64,000 nt of DNA, taken from Neisseria dumasiana (lineage in GTDB: Bacteria; Pseudomonadota; Gammaproteobacteria; Burkholderiales; Neisseriaceae). The position numbers and the translations under genes were made by a program. Positions within the stretch are counted from its first letter, which is position 1. Every line of letters starts with the position of its first letter. Below, one piece after another: positions 27,979-37,810 of the stretch. Location: the NCBI RefSeq assembly GCF_022870885.1, contig NZ_CP091509.1, positions 868,001 through 932,000 on the forward strand, written 5' to 3'. The notes below the pieces were generated by a model. The model did no database searches. It saw only the letters and a program-made list of their open reading frames with translations, and had not been told where the DNA came from.

Positions 27979-29337
27979 ATGGCAAAAAAATATTTTGGAA
28001 CCGATGGTGTGCGCGGCGAAGTAGGCCAGTTTCCGATTACGCCCGATTTTGTATTGAAACTCGGTTATGCGGCCGGACAGGTGCTGGTGCAGCACGACAG
28101 CGGCCAAAAGCCGACCGTGATCATCGGTAAAGACACCCGTATTTCCGGCTATATGCTCGAAGCCGCTCTGGTGGCAGGTTTTACCGCCGCAGGCGTTAAC
28201 GTGATTCAAACCGGCCCGCTGCCGACACCCGGCATCGCCTATCTTACCCGTGCGTTGCGCCTTTCTGCCGGCGTGATGATTTCCGCTTCGCACAATGTTT
28301 ATTCCGACAACGGCATCAAGTTTTTTGCCGAAGGCGGCGTGAAGTTGAGCGACGAAATCGAGTTGGAAATCGAAGCCAAGCTGGACGAAGAAATCAAAAC
28401 CCGCCCGTCCGACCGTTTGGGCAGGGCGCGCCGTGTCAGCGGTGCCGACGACCGCTATATCGAATTCTGCAAATCCACTTTCCCCGCCAACTACGACCTG
28501 CGCGGCTTGAAACTGGTGGTCGATACCGCCAACGGAGCCGGCTATCATGTGGCGCCGAAAGTGTTTCACGAACTGGGTGCACATGTGGTGGCCATCAGCG
28601 ACGAACCCAACGGCTACAACATCAACGAAAAATGCGGTGCCACCCATCCGAAAGCGTTGCAGGCCGCCGTGCTGCAAAACGAAGCCGATTACGGCATTTC
28701 GCTCGACGGCGACGGCGACCGCCTGATTATGGTTGACCGCCACGGCAAAGTGTACGACGGCGACAGCTTGATTTATGTGATTGCCAAAGCGCGTGCCGCA
28801 GAAGGTTCGGCCATCGGCGGCGTAGTCGGCACGGTAATGACCAATATGGCGATGGAATTGGCTTTGCAAGAACAGGGCGTGGCCTTTTGCCGTGCCAAAG
28901 TCGGCGACCGCTATGTGCTAGAGCAGTTGCAGCAGCGCGGTTGGCTGATTGGCGGCGAAGCCAGCGGGCATATTTTGTGCATGGATAAACACAATACCGG
29001 CGACGGCATTATTTCCGCCCTGCAAGTGCTGGCCGCCCTGCGCACGCTGAATCAGGATTTGGCTACCGTTTGCGCCGACTGGCAGGCTTTCCCGCAAACC
29101 ATGATTAACGTGCGGATTCAAAAAGGCCAAGATTGGCAGGGCGCATCGAAAGATGTGTTGGCCGAAGTAGAAAAAGAGTTGGAGGGCAAAGGCCGTGTCG
29201 TGCTGCGCGCTTCCGGCACCGAGCCAGTGGTGCGCGTGATGGTAGAAGCACGTCAGGCCGATTGGGCGAAGAAAGGTGCGGAGCGGATTGCCGAGGCGAT
29301 TCAAAACGCTTCGGATTCTGCCAAAGACAAGAAGTAA
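27979..29337 (+). CDS. glmM: Phosphoglucosamine mutase
   Basis: A 452-residue phosphohexomutase converting glucosamine-6-P to glucosamine-1-P for UDP-GlcNAc. The phosphorylated Ser104 lies in [16 protein letters not shown]; the metal loop DGDGDR is near residue 245, the sugar-binding GGEASGH near 328, and the phosphate-binding RASGTEP near 410. Four-domain length is normal. CGGAGTG precedes the ATG. A DUS-related imperfect hairpin follows the gene. Confidence 0.95.
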   Translation: MAKKYFGTDGVRGEVGQFPITPDFVLKLGYAAGQVLVQHDSGQKPTVIIGKDTRISGYMLEAALVAGFTAAGVNVIQTGPLPTPGIAYLTRALRLSAGVMISASHNVYSDNGIKFFAEGGVKLSDEIELEIEAKLDEEIKTRPSDRLGRARRVSGADDRYIEFCKSTFPANYDLRGLKLVVDTANGAGYHVAPKVFHELGAHVVAISDEPNGYNINEKCGATHPKALQAAVLQNEADYGISLDGDGDRLIMVDRHGKVYDGDSLIYVIAKARAAEGSAIGGVVGTVMTNMAMELALQEQGVAFCRAKVGDRYVLEQLQQRGWLIGGEASGHILCMDKHNTGDGIISALQVLAALRTLNQDLATVCADWQAFPQTMINVRIQKGQDWQGASKDVLAEVEKELEGKGRVVLRASGTEPVVRVMVEARQADWAKKGAERIAEAIQNASDSAKDKK

Positions 29338-29600
29338 TTCAGGTATTAATCTTAAGGTGTTTCAGACGGCCGAGGGCAATGGTTTCCGGGTCGTCTGAAA
29401 TAACATGAGAAACTGTTGGGCAGCATCAAATTTCACCTTATTTTCAGACGGCCTCAAGCGCAGTATCAAGCCCGTTTGCAATACAATGAAGTTTAAACTG
29501 CGAAATATCCGGGCAGGCCGATAAGCAATGTTTTCAGACGGCCTGCCTACTCAAACCGATATTTTATTTCACACAATCAAACCAATAAGGGACAAGCGTT

Positions 29601-30284
29601 ATGCTTGCTATTTTAGAAGCTTTCTTCATTCAATACGGTTATGCCGCAGTATTTTTGGTGCTGTTGGCATGCGGATTCGGTGTGCCGATTCCCGAAGACG
29701 TTACGCTGGTGGCAGGCGGCGTGATTTCGGGTTTGGGCTACACCAACGTGCATATTATGGTTGTTGTAGGCATGCTCGGCGTGTTGGTGGGCGACGGCCT
29801 GATGTTCGCCGCCGGACGGGTGTTCGGCCATAAAATATTGAAAGTACGCCTGATTGCCCGCGTGATGACGCCGCAGCGCTACGCACAAGTTCAGGAAAAA
29901 TTCGATAAATACGGCAACCGCGTGCTGTTCGCGGCACGTTTCCTGCCCGGCTTGCGTACGCCCATTTTCATCACCGCCGGTATCAGCCGCAAAGTATCGT
30001 ATATGCGCTTTTTGATGATGGACGGCCTTGCCGCCCTGATTTCGGTGCCGGTGTGGGTGTATCTGGGTTCTTACGGTGCGGAAAACCGTACATGGCTGAT
30101 GGAAAAAATCCACCAGTTCCAATACGGCTTGTTTATCGTAATCGGCATCGGTGCGGCGGTGCTGCTGTATTTCTTTTGGAAAAAACGCCAACGCCAACGT
30201 TTTTTCCGCCAGCACATCCGCGAGCTGCGTTTAAAACGCAAAGAGCGCCAAACCGCAGCCAAAGCCAACCATACGGCGGATTAA
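29601..30284 (+). CDS. DedA-family membrane protein
   Basis: A 227-residue integral membrane protein (SNARE-associated/DedA family, lipid scramblase-like). Membrane segments lie at about 10-35, 48-75, 135-160 and 170-195. The conserved E...R motif region RFLPGLRTPIFITAGISRKV is present at about 114-133. A strongly basic C-terminal tail (KKRQRQRFFRQHIRELRLKRKERQ) faces the cytoplasm. Family members support undecaprenyl-phosphate recycling and envelope homeostasis. A DUS pair follows. Confidence 0.87.
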   Translation: MLAILEAFFIQYGYAAVFLVLLACGFGVPIPEDVTLVAGGVISGLGYTNVHIMVVVGMLGVLVGDGLMFAAGRVFGHKILKVRLIARVMTPQRYAQVQEKFDKYGNRVLFAARFLPGLRTPIFITAGISRKVSYMRFLMMDGLAALISVPVWVYLGSYGAENRTWLMEKIHQFQYGLFIVIGIGAAVLLYFFWKKRQRQRFFRQHIRELRLKRKERQTAAKANHTAD

Positions 30285-30313
30285 GCAAGGTTGCTGTCCG
30301 GCAAAAGGCTTTC

Positions 30314-30354
30314 AGGCCGTCTGAAAGCCTTTGGTTTATTGATTCAGACGGCCT
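30314..30354 (+). terminator. DUS inverted pair after the DedA gene
   Basis: AGGCCGTCTGAA and TTCAGACGGCCT with a 17-base loop, ending in TTT. It lies between the DedA gene and agmatinase. Confidence 0.55.
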
Positions 30355-30381
30355 TTAAGCAATAAAGTATGAAAGACAGAC

Positions 30382-31350
30382 ATGAGCGGTAAAATTTACG
30401 GCGACGGTGCATTCCGTCGCGAATCACTCAAAGGTTCAACCATTGAAAACACTTATTCCGGCGCATTGTCGTTTATGCGCCGCCGCTACACGCGCGATTT
30501 GAGCGAGGCCGATGTAGTGGTTTCGGGCGTGCCGCTGGATTTGGCCACCACTTTCCGCCCGGGTGCGCGTTTAGGGCCGGCGGCTATCCGTGCCGCCAGC
30601 GTGCAGTTGGCCGAATTGAACCTGTTTCCGTGGGGCTTCGACCCGTTTGACGATTTGGCCGTAATCGATTACGGCGACTGCTGGTTTGATGCGCATCAGC
30701 CGTGGACAATTCGTGAAACCATCGTTCAACACGCGCGCGACATCATCAACAACAGCAACGCCAAAATGCTCACTTTCGGCGGCGACCATTTCATCACTTA
30801 TCCGCTGTTGCAGGCACATGCCGAAAAATACGGCAAACCTTTGAGCCTGCTGCATTTCGATGCCCATTGCGACACTTGGCCGGATGATGCACCCGAATCT
30901 TTGAACCACGGCACCATGTTTTACAAAGCCATCAAAGAAGGGTTGATTGAGCCGAAAACTTCCGCCCAAGTCGGCATCCGCACTTGGAACAGCGATTTTA
31001 TGGGCATGAATATGCTGTTCGCGCCGTGGATTAATGAAAACGGCGTTGAGGCGACGGTAAAACGCATTTACGAGATTATCGGCGACAACCCCGTTTACAT
31101 CACGTTCGATATCGACTGCCTCGACCCTGCGTTTGCTCCCGGCACCGGCACCCCCGTTCCCGGCGGTTTGAATTCGCATACCGCTCTGGGTATTGTCCGC
31201 GCGCTGGGCGATTTGAATATTGTCGGCATGGATGTGGTGGAGGTGTCTCCGGCTTACGATAATGCAGAGATTACCGCCATTGCCGCTGCGCATGTGGCTG
31301 CCGATATGCTGTGTTTGATGCGCAATAAAAAAGTGGCGGGTAAGTTGTAA
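30382..31350 (+). CDS. speB: Agmatinase
   Basis: A 322-residue binuclear manganese ureohydrolase converting agmatine to putrescine and urea. The metal ligands are visible: GGDH (about 133-136), DAHCDTW (about 155-161), and DIDCLDPAFAPGTGTPVPGG (about 240-260), the last being the ureohydrolase signature. The N-terminal extension with GDGAFRRESLKG fits agmatinase rather than arginase. No arginine decarboxylase gene lies next to it. A very strong intrinsic terminator follows. Confidence 0.9.
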   Translation: MSGKIYGDGAFRRESLKGSTIENTYSGALSFMRRRYTRDLSEADVVVSGVPLDLATTFRPGARLGPAAIRAASVQLAELNLFPWGFDPFDDLAVIDYGDCWFDAHQPWTIRETIVQHARDIINNSNAKMLTFGGDHFITYPLLQAHAEKYGKPLSLLHFDAHCDTWPDDAPESLNHGTMFYKAIKEGLIEPKTSAQVGIRTWNSDFMGMNMLFAPWINENGVEATVKRIYEIIGDNPVYITFDIDCLDPAFAPGTGTPVPGGLNSHTALGIVRALGDLNIVGMDVVEVSPAYDNAEITAIAAAHVAADMLCLMRNKKVAGKL

Positions 31351-31370
31351 GTGCAAACTTGCTGCGCTGC

Positions 31371-31419
31371 CGTATAAAAAAACGGGTCTGAATCTTTTCA
31401 GACTCGTTTTTTTATACGG
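31371..31419 (+). terminator. Strong terminator after speB
   Basis: CGTATAAAAAAACGGGTCTGAA pairs (one G-T wobble) with TTCAGACTCGTTTTTTTATACG, giving a 22-bp stem with a 4-base loop and T-tract. It resembles a decayed DUS hairpin (GTCTGAA/TTCAGAC kept, GGCC lost). Confidence 0.85.
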
Positions 31420-31466
31420 GGAAGCGATTTAAAAATCTAGTGAATCAATTTAAAAATAGCATATTG

Positions 31467-31495
31467 GTCATACTCGGGCTAAGCCCGAGTATGAC
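31467..31495. repeat. Perfect hairpin, second copy of the GCCCGAGTATGA repeat
   Basis: GTCATACTCGGGC and GCCCGAGTATGAC form a perfect 13-bp stem with loop TAA. The preceding GTGAATCAATTTAAAAATAGC matches the sequence before the hairpin at 5065-5117. The outer stem arms differ between the copies, while the core ATACTCGGGCTAAGCCCGAGTATGA-like palindrome is shared. Confidence 0.75.
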
Positions 31496-31672
31496 GTTTT
31501 GGTTATTAAGCGGGGGATTAACGATAGCGGCTGGATATAACAAAAATGAATTTTGTTAAAACCAACCATTCTTTCCTTTTTTCAGACGGCCTGTTTAAAG
31601 TTGGGCAAAGTCAAACAGCCGTTTTACCGCACAGCGGCAACGGCGGTGTTAACAATAAAAAAGGAAACCCGC

Positions 31673-33466
31673 ATGAGCCAAGCCAATCCGCTGCCACCTG
31701 AACTGCCCGCCCAATTAGCCGCGCTTTCGCCCACCCAACTGGCTTGGTTGTCGGGCTATTGTTGGGCGCAGAGCCAGCTGGGAGAAACCGCTTCCGTTCA
31801 GACTGCCTTTGCCTCGCCCAAAGCTCCCGCTGCCGAACCGCGCCGCGTAACCGTGCTTTCGGCCTCGCAAACCGGCAACGCCCGCCGGGTAGCCGCCGAT
31901 TTGCTAGTGAAACTGGAGTCTGCGGGCATCAATGCGCGCTTGGTGGCGGTGGCCGATTTCAAGAGCAAAACGCTGCCCGAAGAAGACATTGTGCTGTTGG
32001 TAACGTCCACGCAGGGCGAGGGCGAGCCGCCGGAAGAAGCGGTGCCGCTGTATAAACTGCTGTTCGGCAAAAAAGCCCCCGATTTGAGTAAACTCAGCTT
32101 TGCCGTGCTCGGCTTGGGCGATTCTTCTTATCCCAAGTTTTGTCAGGCCGGTAAAGACTTCGATGCCAAACTTGCCGAATTGGGCGCAACCCGTTTAAGC
32201 GTGTTGGGCGAATGCGATTTGGATTTTCAGACGGCCGCCAATGCTTGGGTGGAAACCGTTTCCGCCAAAGTGACCGAACTGTGTGCCCAAACCGCAACAT
32301 CGGTTTCAGACGGCCTCAAGCCCGTTCAAACACCGCCATCTGCCGCACAGGTTTACACGAAAGAGCAGCCGTTTACCGCCTCCCTTGCCGTCCGCCAGAA
32401 AATTACCGCCCGCAATGCCGAAAAAGATGTACAACATATCGAAATCGACTTGAGCGGCTCCGGCATCCGCTATCAAGCCGGCGATGCGTTGGGCATCTGG
32501 CCGCTGAACGCCCCCGACTTGGTGGCGGAAATTCTGGCCTTGAACAACTTAAACGGCAGCGAAACCGTGCGCCTTGCCGACGGCAGCGAAACCGATATTC
32601 AGACGGCCTTAACCGAACATGCCGACATCACTCAAAACACGCCTGCTTTTGTGCAGCAATATGCCGCTTTATCGGGCAGCGAAGACTTGCAGCGCACCGT
32701 AGAAAATGCCGAAGCATTGGATACTTATCTTGCCGTTACCCCGCCGGTGGGCGTGCTGGCCGATTTTCCGCATCCGTTGGATGCACAAACCCTGTTCGGG
32801 CTGTTCCGCGCCCAAACGCCGCGGCTGTATTCGATTGCTTCCGCGCAAGACGAAGTGGGCGATGAAGTGCATTTAACCGTAGGCATGGTGCGTTACGAAC
32901 ACCACGGCCACACCTACACCGGCGCGGCTTCGGGTTTTGTCGGCAGCACTTTGGAAGAGGGCGGCAGCGTGCGCGTGTTTGTCGAACCCAATCCGCATTT
33001 CCGCCTGCCCGAAAACGGTGATACGCCGGTAATCATGATCGGTGCAGGCACCGGCATAGCACCTTTCCGCGCCTTTATGCAGCAGCGCGAAGCCAACGGC
33101 GACGTGGGCAAAAACTGGCTGGTGTTTGGCAACCAACGGTTTACCGACGATTTTCTGTATCAGGCCGAATGGCTGCAATACCGCAAAAACGGCCTGCTGA
33201 CCCGTGCCGATTTGGCTTGGAGCAGGCAGAGCAAAGAAAAAGTGTATGTACAGCACAAATTGGCCGAAAACGCCGCCGAAGTTTGGGCATGGCTGCAACA
33301 GGGCGCACATATATATGTGTGTGGCGACGCAACCCGCATGGCGCGCGATGTGGACAATACTTTGTTGGACATTATCGCCGAACAGGGCAAACTCAGCCGC
33401 GACGATGCCGAAGAATATTTGAACGGTTTGCGCGAAGACAGGCGTTACCAGCGCGATGTTTATTAA
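31673..33466 (+). CDS. cysJ: Sulfite reductase (NADPH) flavoprotein alpha subunit
   Basis: A 597-residue diflavin reductase that passes electrons from NADPH via FAD and FMN to CysI. Domains: flavodoxin-like FMN domain (about 60-205, SASQTGNARRVA, STQGEGEPPE), a linker rich in DUS-derived sequence, FAD domain (about 240-440, RLYSIAS), and NADPH domain (about 445-597, MIGAGTGIAPFRAFMQQR). The start MSQANPL at 31673 has AAGGAAA upstream. Several DUS copies fall inside, concentrated in the linker (DFQTAANAW, VSDGLKP, IQTALTE). No cysI is adjacent. Confidence 0.92.
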   Translation: MSQANPLPPELPAQLAALSPTQLAWLSGYCWAQSQLGETASVQTAFASPKAPAAEPRRVTVLSASQTGNARRVAADLLVKLESAGINARLVAVADFKSKTLPEEDIVLLVTSTQGEGEPPEEAVPLYKLLFGKKAPDLSKLSFAVLGLGDSSYPKFCQAGKDFDAKLAELGATRLSVLGECDLDFQTAANAWVETVSAKVTELCAQTATSVSDGLKPVQTPPSAAQVYTKEQPFTASLAVRQKITARNAEKDVQHIEIDLSGSGIRYQAGDALGIWPLNAPDLVAEILALNNLNGSETVRLADGSETDIQTALTEHADITQNTPAFVQQYAALSGSEDLQRTVENAEALDTYLAVTPPVGVLADFPHPLDAQTLFGLFRAQTPRLYSIASAQDEVGDEVHLTVGMVRYEHHGHTYTGAASGFVGSTLEEGGSVRVFVEPNPHFRLPENGDTPVIMIGAGTGIAPFRAFMQQREANGDVGKNWLVFGNQRFTDDFLYQAEWLQYRKNGLLTRADLAWSRQSKEKVYVQHKLAENAAEVWAWLQQGAHIYVCGDATRMARDVDNTLLDIIAEQGKLSRDDAEEYLNGLREDRRYQRDVY

Positions 33467-33496
33467 CCGCTTAATCAATTGAATGTAAAACCTTGA

Positions 33497-33526
33497 GGCC
33501 GTCTGAAAAAAGTTTTTCAGACGGCC
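33497..33526 (+). terminator. DUS hairpin after cysJ
   Basis: GGCCGTCTGAAAAA and its near-complete complement make a 13- to 14-bp stem with a 3-base loop, 30 bases after the cysJ stop. Confidence 0.65.
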
Positions 33527-33759
33527 CCGTTGATGTATAAGCGTCATTATGCTGTGTGCAAAAAAGACACCATGCCGACGAGGCGGCAAAGGAAGCGTTT
33601 TTATACTTTATCAGCCGCGAAATAAGGCGCATAATGAGACCTTTTTACGCGCGGCAGCACCTTGTGTTTAACGGTAAAAATAGTAATAATGTTACGAATT
33701 TTTCCAAGCGCAACTAATCTTCCGTTGCATCCATAACATCAATCAAGAAAGCACGAAAA

Positions 33760-34977
33760 ATGGCGTTAATCGTACAAAAATACGGCGGCACTTCAGTAGG
33801 CTCCGCCGAACGCATCAAAAACGTAGCCAAACGTGTCGCCAAAACCCGCGCAGAAGGCCACGACGTCGTTGTGGTGGTATCTGCCATGAGCGGTGAAACC
33901 AACCGCTTGGTTGCATTGGCGCACGAAATGCAGGATTTCCCCGACCCGCGCGAATTGGACGTTGTATTATCCACGGGCGAACAAGTTACCATCGGCCTGT
34001 TGGCGATGGCGTTGAAAAACATCGGCGTAGATGCCAAGAGCTACACCGGCTGGCAAGTACCGGTGAGAACCGACAACGCCCATACTAAAGCGCGTATCGA
34101 AGACATCGACGACAAAGCCATGCGTGCCGATTTGAAAGAAGGCAAAGTGGTGATTGTGGCCGGTTTCCAAGGCGTGAATGCCAACGGCGACATTTCCACT
34201 TTGGGCCGCGGCGGTTCGGATACTTCGGCCGTTGCATTGGCTGCCGCTTTAAAAGCCGATGAATGCCAGATTTATACCGATGTGGACGGCGTTTATACCA
34301 CCGACCCGCGCGTCGTGCCGGAAGCCCGCCGTCTGGATACGGTAACTTTTGAAGAAATGCTGGAGTTGGCAAGCTTAGGCTCGAAAGTTCTACAAATCCG
34401 TTCGGTGGAATTCGCCGGCAAATACAAAGTCCGCCTGCGCGTGTTGAGCAGCCTGCAAGAAGGCGGCAGCGGTACATTAATTACCTTTGAAGAGGACAAC
34501 AACATGGAAAGAGCAGCCGTATCCGGTATTGCATTCGACAAAAACCAAGCCCGTGTCAACGTGCGCGGCGTGCCGGACAAACCCGGTGTGGCTTACCAAA
34601 TTCTCGGCGCGGTAGCCAATGCCAACATCGAAGTGGACATGATTATCCAAAATGTCGGCGCAGAAGGCACAACCGACTTTTCATTCACCGTACCGCGCGG
34701 CGAATACAAGCCCGTGTTGGAGCTGTTGAACGGCTTAAAAGAAAGCATCGGCGCTGCTGAAATCGATGGCGACGATACCGTGTGCAAAGTGTCTATCGTT
34801 GGTTTGGGTATGCGTTCGCATGTGGGTGTTGCTTCTAAAATGTTCCGCACCTTGGCAGAAGAAGGCATCAATATTCAAATGATTTCGACTTCCGAAATTA
34901 AAGTATCGGTATTGATCGACGAAAAATATATGGAACTGGCCACGCGCGTGTTGCACAAAGCATTTGAACTGGCATAA
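33760..34977 (+). CDS. lysC: Aspartate kinase
   Basis: A 405-residue kinase phosphorylating aspartate, the entry to Lys/Met/Thr/diaminopimelate synthesis. The catalytic KYGGTSVG is at residues 6-13, GRGGSDTSA near 150, and two regulatory ACT domains fill about 265-405. Monofunctional, class of the beta-proteobacterial lysine/threonine-sensitive enzyme. The 293-base gap upstream holds no gene; no lysine riboswitch was recognised by eye. A strong terminator follows. Confidence 0.95.
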   Translation: MALIVQKYGGTSVGSAERIKNVAKRVAKTRAEGHDVVVVVSAMSGETNRLVALAHEMQDFPDPRELDVVLSTGEQVTIGLLAMALKNIGVDAKSYTGWQVPVRTDNAHTKARIEDIDDKAMRADLKEGKVVIVAGFQGVNANGDISTLGRGGSDTSAVALAAALKADECQIYTDVDGVYTTDPRVVPEARRLDTVTFEEMLELASLGSKVLQIRSVEFAGKYKVRLRVLSSLQEGGSGTLITFEEDNNMERAAVSGIAFDKNQARVNVRGVPDKPGVAYQILGAVANANIEVDMIIQNVGAEGTTDFSFTVPRGEYKPVLELLNGLKESIGAAEIDGDDTVCKVSIVGLGMRSHVGVASKMFRTLAEEGINIQMISTSEIKVSVLIDEKYMELATRVLHKAFELA

Positions 34978-35000
34978 TTTCTTCGGCCTCCATATCAAAT

Positions 35001-35039
35001 AAAAAATACTCACAAGCGTTGGGCTTGTGAGTATTTTTT
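35001..35039. terminator. Bidirectional terminator after lysC
   Basis: AAAAAATACTCACAAGC and GCTTGTGAGTATTTTTT form a 17-bp stem with a loop of about 5 bases. It carries A and T runs on both sides, between the convergent lysC and azurin genes. Confidence 0.88.
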
Positions 35040-35055
35040 ATGTTCCGGTATGAAA

Positions 35056-35121
35056 TATGGTCAATCAACTTGTTTTTCATACAAGGCAGCAACGCCGTGG
35101 TAAAAGTTCAGTTGATTGACT
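35056..35121. repeat. Correia-like element, short form (about 66 bp)
   Basis: TATGGTCAATCAACTT at one end and AGTTGATTGACTG at the other, with CATACAAGGCAGCAACGCCGTGG between. The arms align with the two ends of the long elements at 50700-50851 and 63468-63616, with about 85 bp of the middle missing. It lies between the lysC terminator and the azurin stop. Confidence 0.7.
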
Positions 35122-35143
35122 GGCAAATGGCCGGAACAGAGAT

Positions 35144-35713
35144 TTAATCTACCAAATTAACTTTGCCGCGCATCAGCCCCACATGTCCGGGGAAAGAGCA
35201 GAAAAATTCGTATTGGTTTCCGGCGGCAAACTTACCGGTATCAACCGTAATGGCAGTTTCTTCACCGCCGCCGATCAGCTTGGTTGAGGCGATAACGCGC
35301 TCATCGCCGGCTTTAAGATATTCGCCCTCCACTCCGGCAGCAGCGCCGTCTCGTGCAATGCTGTCCACATCTTCGGTTTTGGAAATAACAATGTTATGAC
35401 CCATTGCTGCTTTAGGCATTTTGCCGACATGTTTCAGGTTGATGGTAAATTCTTTACATGCTTTGCTGATGTTGATTTCGGAAACATTGTATTTCATTGC
35501 ATCGTCCGATTCTACAACGGTGCTGCAAGCGGCATCGGCTGCTACGGCAGGAGCCACTTCAGAAACGGCAGCGGCAGGTTCGGCGGCAGGTGCTGATGCA
35601 GGTGCGGTGGCAGCGGCAGGGGCTTCGGCTGCCGGAGCTTGTTGTGCAGGCTCTTGAGAACATGCGGTCAAACCTAATACGGCTGCGGAAATGAAAGCTA
35701 AATAAAGTTTCAT
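35144..35713 (-). CDS. laz: Lipid-modified azurin (H.8-type)
   Basis: A 189-residue blue copper lipoprotein. Lipobox LTAC with Cys18, then an Ala/Pro/Glu-rich segment of about 45 residues resembling the neisserial H.8 epitope region ([13 protein letters not shown]), then the azurin cupredoxin fold. Copper ligands: His in AMGHN (about 103), and Cys, His and Met in [14 protein letters not shown] near the C-terminus. It shuttles electrons at the outer membrane, for instance to cytochrome peroxidase or nitrite reductase. AAGGAG precedes the ATG. Confidence 0.93.
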   Translation of the reverse strand: MKLYLAFISAAVLGLTACSQEPAQQAPAAEAPAAATAPASAPAAEPAAAVSEVAPAVAADAACSTVVESDDAMKYNVSEINISKACKEFTINLKHVGKMPKAAMGHNIVISKTEDVDSIARDGAAAGVEGEYLKAGDERVIASTKLIGGGEETAITVDTGKFAAGNQYEFFCSFPGHVGLMRGKVNLVD

Positions 35714-35896
35714 GTGAAAACACTCCTTATGTGTATTGAGTTGTTTGGGTTAGCAGTTTTGAATAATTTGATTTAAACCATATTATTCATGAAAAAAGCT
35801 GAAAAATCAGGTTTTCGGATATTTTATTTCAATCTTGATTGAGTTATGTCAAGTTTGCTGTTCAGATGGCCTGCTGACGGTACGCCCGGATGATAT

Positions 35897-37420
35897 TCAG
35901 CCCAAAAAGAGTTTATACGCCGCATTATCGGTTTCGTCTTCGTAAACATAACCGAGTCCGTCGAGAAATTCGGCAAATGCTTCACAATCTTGTTGGGGCA
36001 CATCTACACCCACGAGCACTCTGCCGTAATCGGCACCGTGGTTGCGGTAGTGGAAGAGTGTGATGTTCCAATCGGTTTGCATATTGCTTAAGAATTTTGC
36101 CAAAGCACCGGGGCGTTCGGGAAACTCGAAGCTGACCACCCGTTCGTTGGCTACTTTATGCGTGCGGCCGCCCACCATATAGCGTGTGTGGATTTTGGCA
36201 ACTTCATTATCGGTCAGATCGGTGTTTGGCAATCCGGCGGCGGTGAGTTCCGCGCTGATTTTGGCTAAGTCTTGTACACCGGCCGTCTGAATGCCCACAA
36301 AAATATGGGCGATTTGGTCGTCGCCGTAGCGGTAGTTGAATTCGGTAATGTTGCGGCTGCCTATAATGTTGACGAACTTTAAAAAGCTGCCCGGTTTTTC
36401 AGGAATGGATACGGCAAAAATGCCTTCGTTGCCTTCGCCCAATTCACTGCGTTCCGATACGTGGCGCAGGCGGTGGAAGTTGATGTTCGCACCGCTGGTA
36501 ACGGCAATCAGCGTTTCGTCTTGTGCTTGGGTGCGGTTTACATAGGCTTTGAGTCCGGCCAATGCCAAGGCTCCGGCAGGTTCCATAATACTGCGGGTGT
36601 CGTCGAAAATATCTTTAATGGCACCGCATACTGCATCGGTATCCACCGTAATAATGTCGTCGAGCAGGTCGCGGCAGATACGGAAGGTTTCTTCGCCTAC
36701 AAGTTTGACTGCCGTGCCGTCTGAAAACAGTCCCACATCTTTCAGTTCAATCCGCTTTCCTTCTTCGATCGACACTTTCATGCAGCAAGAATCATGGGTT
36801 TGCACGCCGATAATTTTAATTTCGGGGCGAACCTGTTTGATAAAAGCGGCAATGCCTGCGGCCAAACCGCCGCCGCCGATGGGCACGAAAATGGCATTGA
36901 TTTTGCCGGAAGTCTGGCGCAGGATTTCCATACCTACCGTGCCTTGGCCTGCGATTACATCGGGGTCGTCAAAAGGGGCGATATAAGTTAAACCTTCTTT
37001 TTCGGCGAGTTCGACCGCATAATCATAGGCATCGTTATAAGATACGCCTTTCAATACCACCTCGCCGCCGCGGTTTCTGACGGCATCCACTTTGATTTGC
37101 GGAGTGGTTTCGGGCATCACAATCACAGCGCGACACCCCAAACGCTGTGCCGACAAAGCCACGCCTTGAGCATGGTTGCCCGCACTGGCCGCAATAATGC
37201 CGCGTGCCAAAGCTTCTTTGGAAAGCTTCGACATTTTGTTGTACGCGCCGCGAATCTTAAAAGAAAACACGGGCTGCAAGTCTTCGCGTTTCAGCAAAAT
37301 ATGGTTGCCTGCACGGTGGGAAAGACTGCGTGCCTGTTCGAGAGGGGTTTCTACTGCTACGTCATACACAGAAGCATTCAGAATGCGGATAAGATAGTCG
37401 GAATAAGAAGGAGTGGCCAT
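35897..37420 (-). CDS. ilvA: Threonine ammonia-lyase, biosynthetic
   Basis: A 507-residue PLP enzyme converting threonine to 2-oxobutanoate for isoleucine synthesis. The PLP lysine is Lys55 in VFSFKIRGAYNK, and the glycine loop is PIGGGGLAAG near 188. Two ACT-like regulatory domains at about 325-507 are the allosteric sites for isoleucine and valine, marking the long biosynthetic type. A DUS within the second half encodes IQTAGV. It is divergent from the dacA-type gene across a 390-base gap. Confidence 0.94.
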   Translation of the reverse strand: MATPSYSDYLIRILNASVYDVAVETPLEQARSLSHRAGNHILLKREDLQPVFSFKIRGAYNKMSKLSKEALARGIIAASAGNHAQGVALSAQRLGCRAVIVMPETTPQIKVDAVRNRGGEVVLKGVSYNDAYDYAVELAEKEGLTYIAPFDDPDVIAGQGTVGMEILRQTSGKINAIFVPIGGGGLAAGIAAFIKQVRPEIKIIGVQTHDSCCMKVSIEEGKRIELKDVGLFSDGTAVKLVGEETFRICRDLLDDIITVDTDAVCGAIKDIFDDTRSIMEPAGALALAGLKAYVNRTQAQDETLIAVTSGANINFHRLRHVSERSELGEGNEGIFAVSIPEKPGSFLKFVNIIGSRNITEFNYRYGDDQIAHIFVGIQTAGVQDLAKISAELTAAGLPNTDLTDNEVAKIHTRYMVGGRTHKVANERVVSFEFPERPGALAKFLSNMQTDWNITLFHYRNHGADYGRVLVGVDVPQQDCEAFAEFLDGLGYVYEDETDNAAYKLFLG

Positions 37421-37810
37421 AATATTTATTTATTCTAATCAAAGAGGTATCTGTTTTTCCGCAGCAGCGGCAAACATGGAGCAATGAAAAGCGCAAACGC
37501 AGGATTGCGCTTCATTCGGCTAACCGCGCCATTGCTGAAACAAACAGGTTAAATAATATTTGAATAAACCCGAAACCATACTCCGCGGGCCGTCTGAAAG
37601 CAAGAAAAATCTTAGCAAATGAATACATTAATCGGTATAATGCGCCACTTCAACAAGGCTTGTTTCCGGCGGATATCGTGCTGCCGGAGCGATATAAACA
37701 TTCCTTTAATAATTTGCAATACTTGCGTTAAGGCATGTCCTTATTCCTACAAGGCCGTCTGAAAATACAGACGGCTGTATCGTTCATAAACATTTAAAGA
37801 AGCCACCTAC
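37421..37810. other. Divergent intergenic region ilvA/dacA (390 bases)
   Basis: No gene seen. It contains a DUS core near 37590, a good candidate promoter at 37612-37641, and a DUS copy followed by a partial complement (CAGACGGCTGTAT) at about 37751-37778, shortly before the carboxypeptidase start. Confidence 0.6.
37612..37641 (+). promoter_or_regulatory. Candidate sigma-70 promoter for the carboxypeptidase gene
   Basis: TTAGCA (37612-37617) and a perfect TATAAT (37636-37641) with an 18-base spacer. Transcription from here would give a leader of about 165 nt before the ATG at 37811. Confidence 0.5.

Noticed and set aside
33467..33759. Possible lysine riboswitch upstream of lysC
   Set aside because: The region is about 290 bases and has a distant CATTATGC/GCATAATG repeat, but I could not recognise the conserved lysine-aptamer elements by eye.
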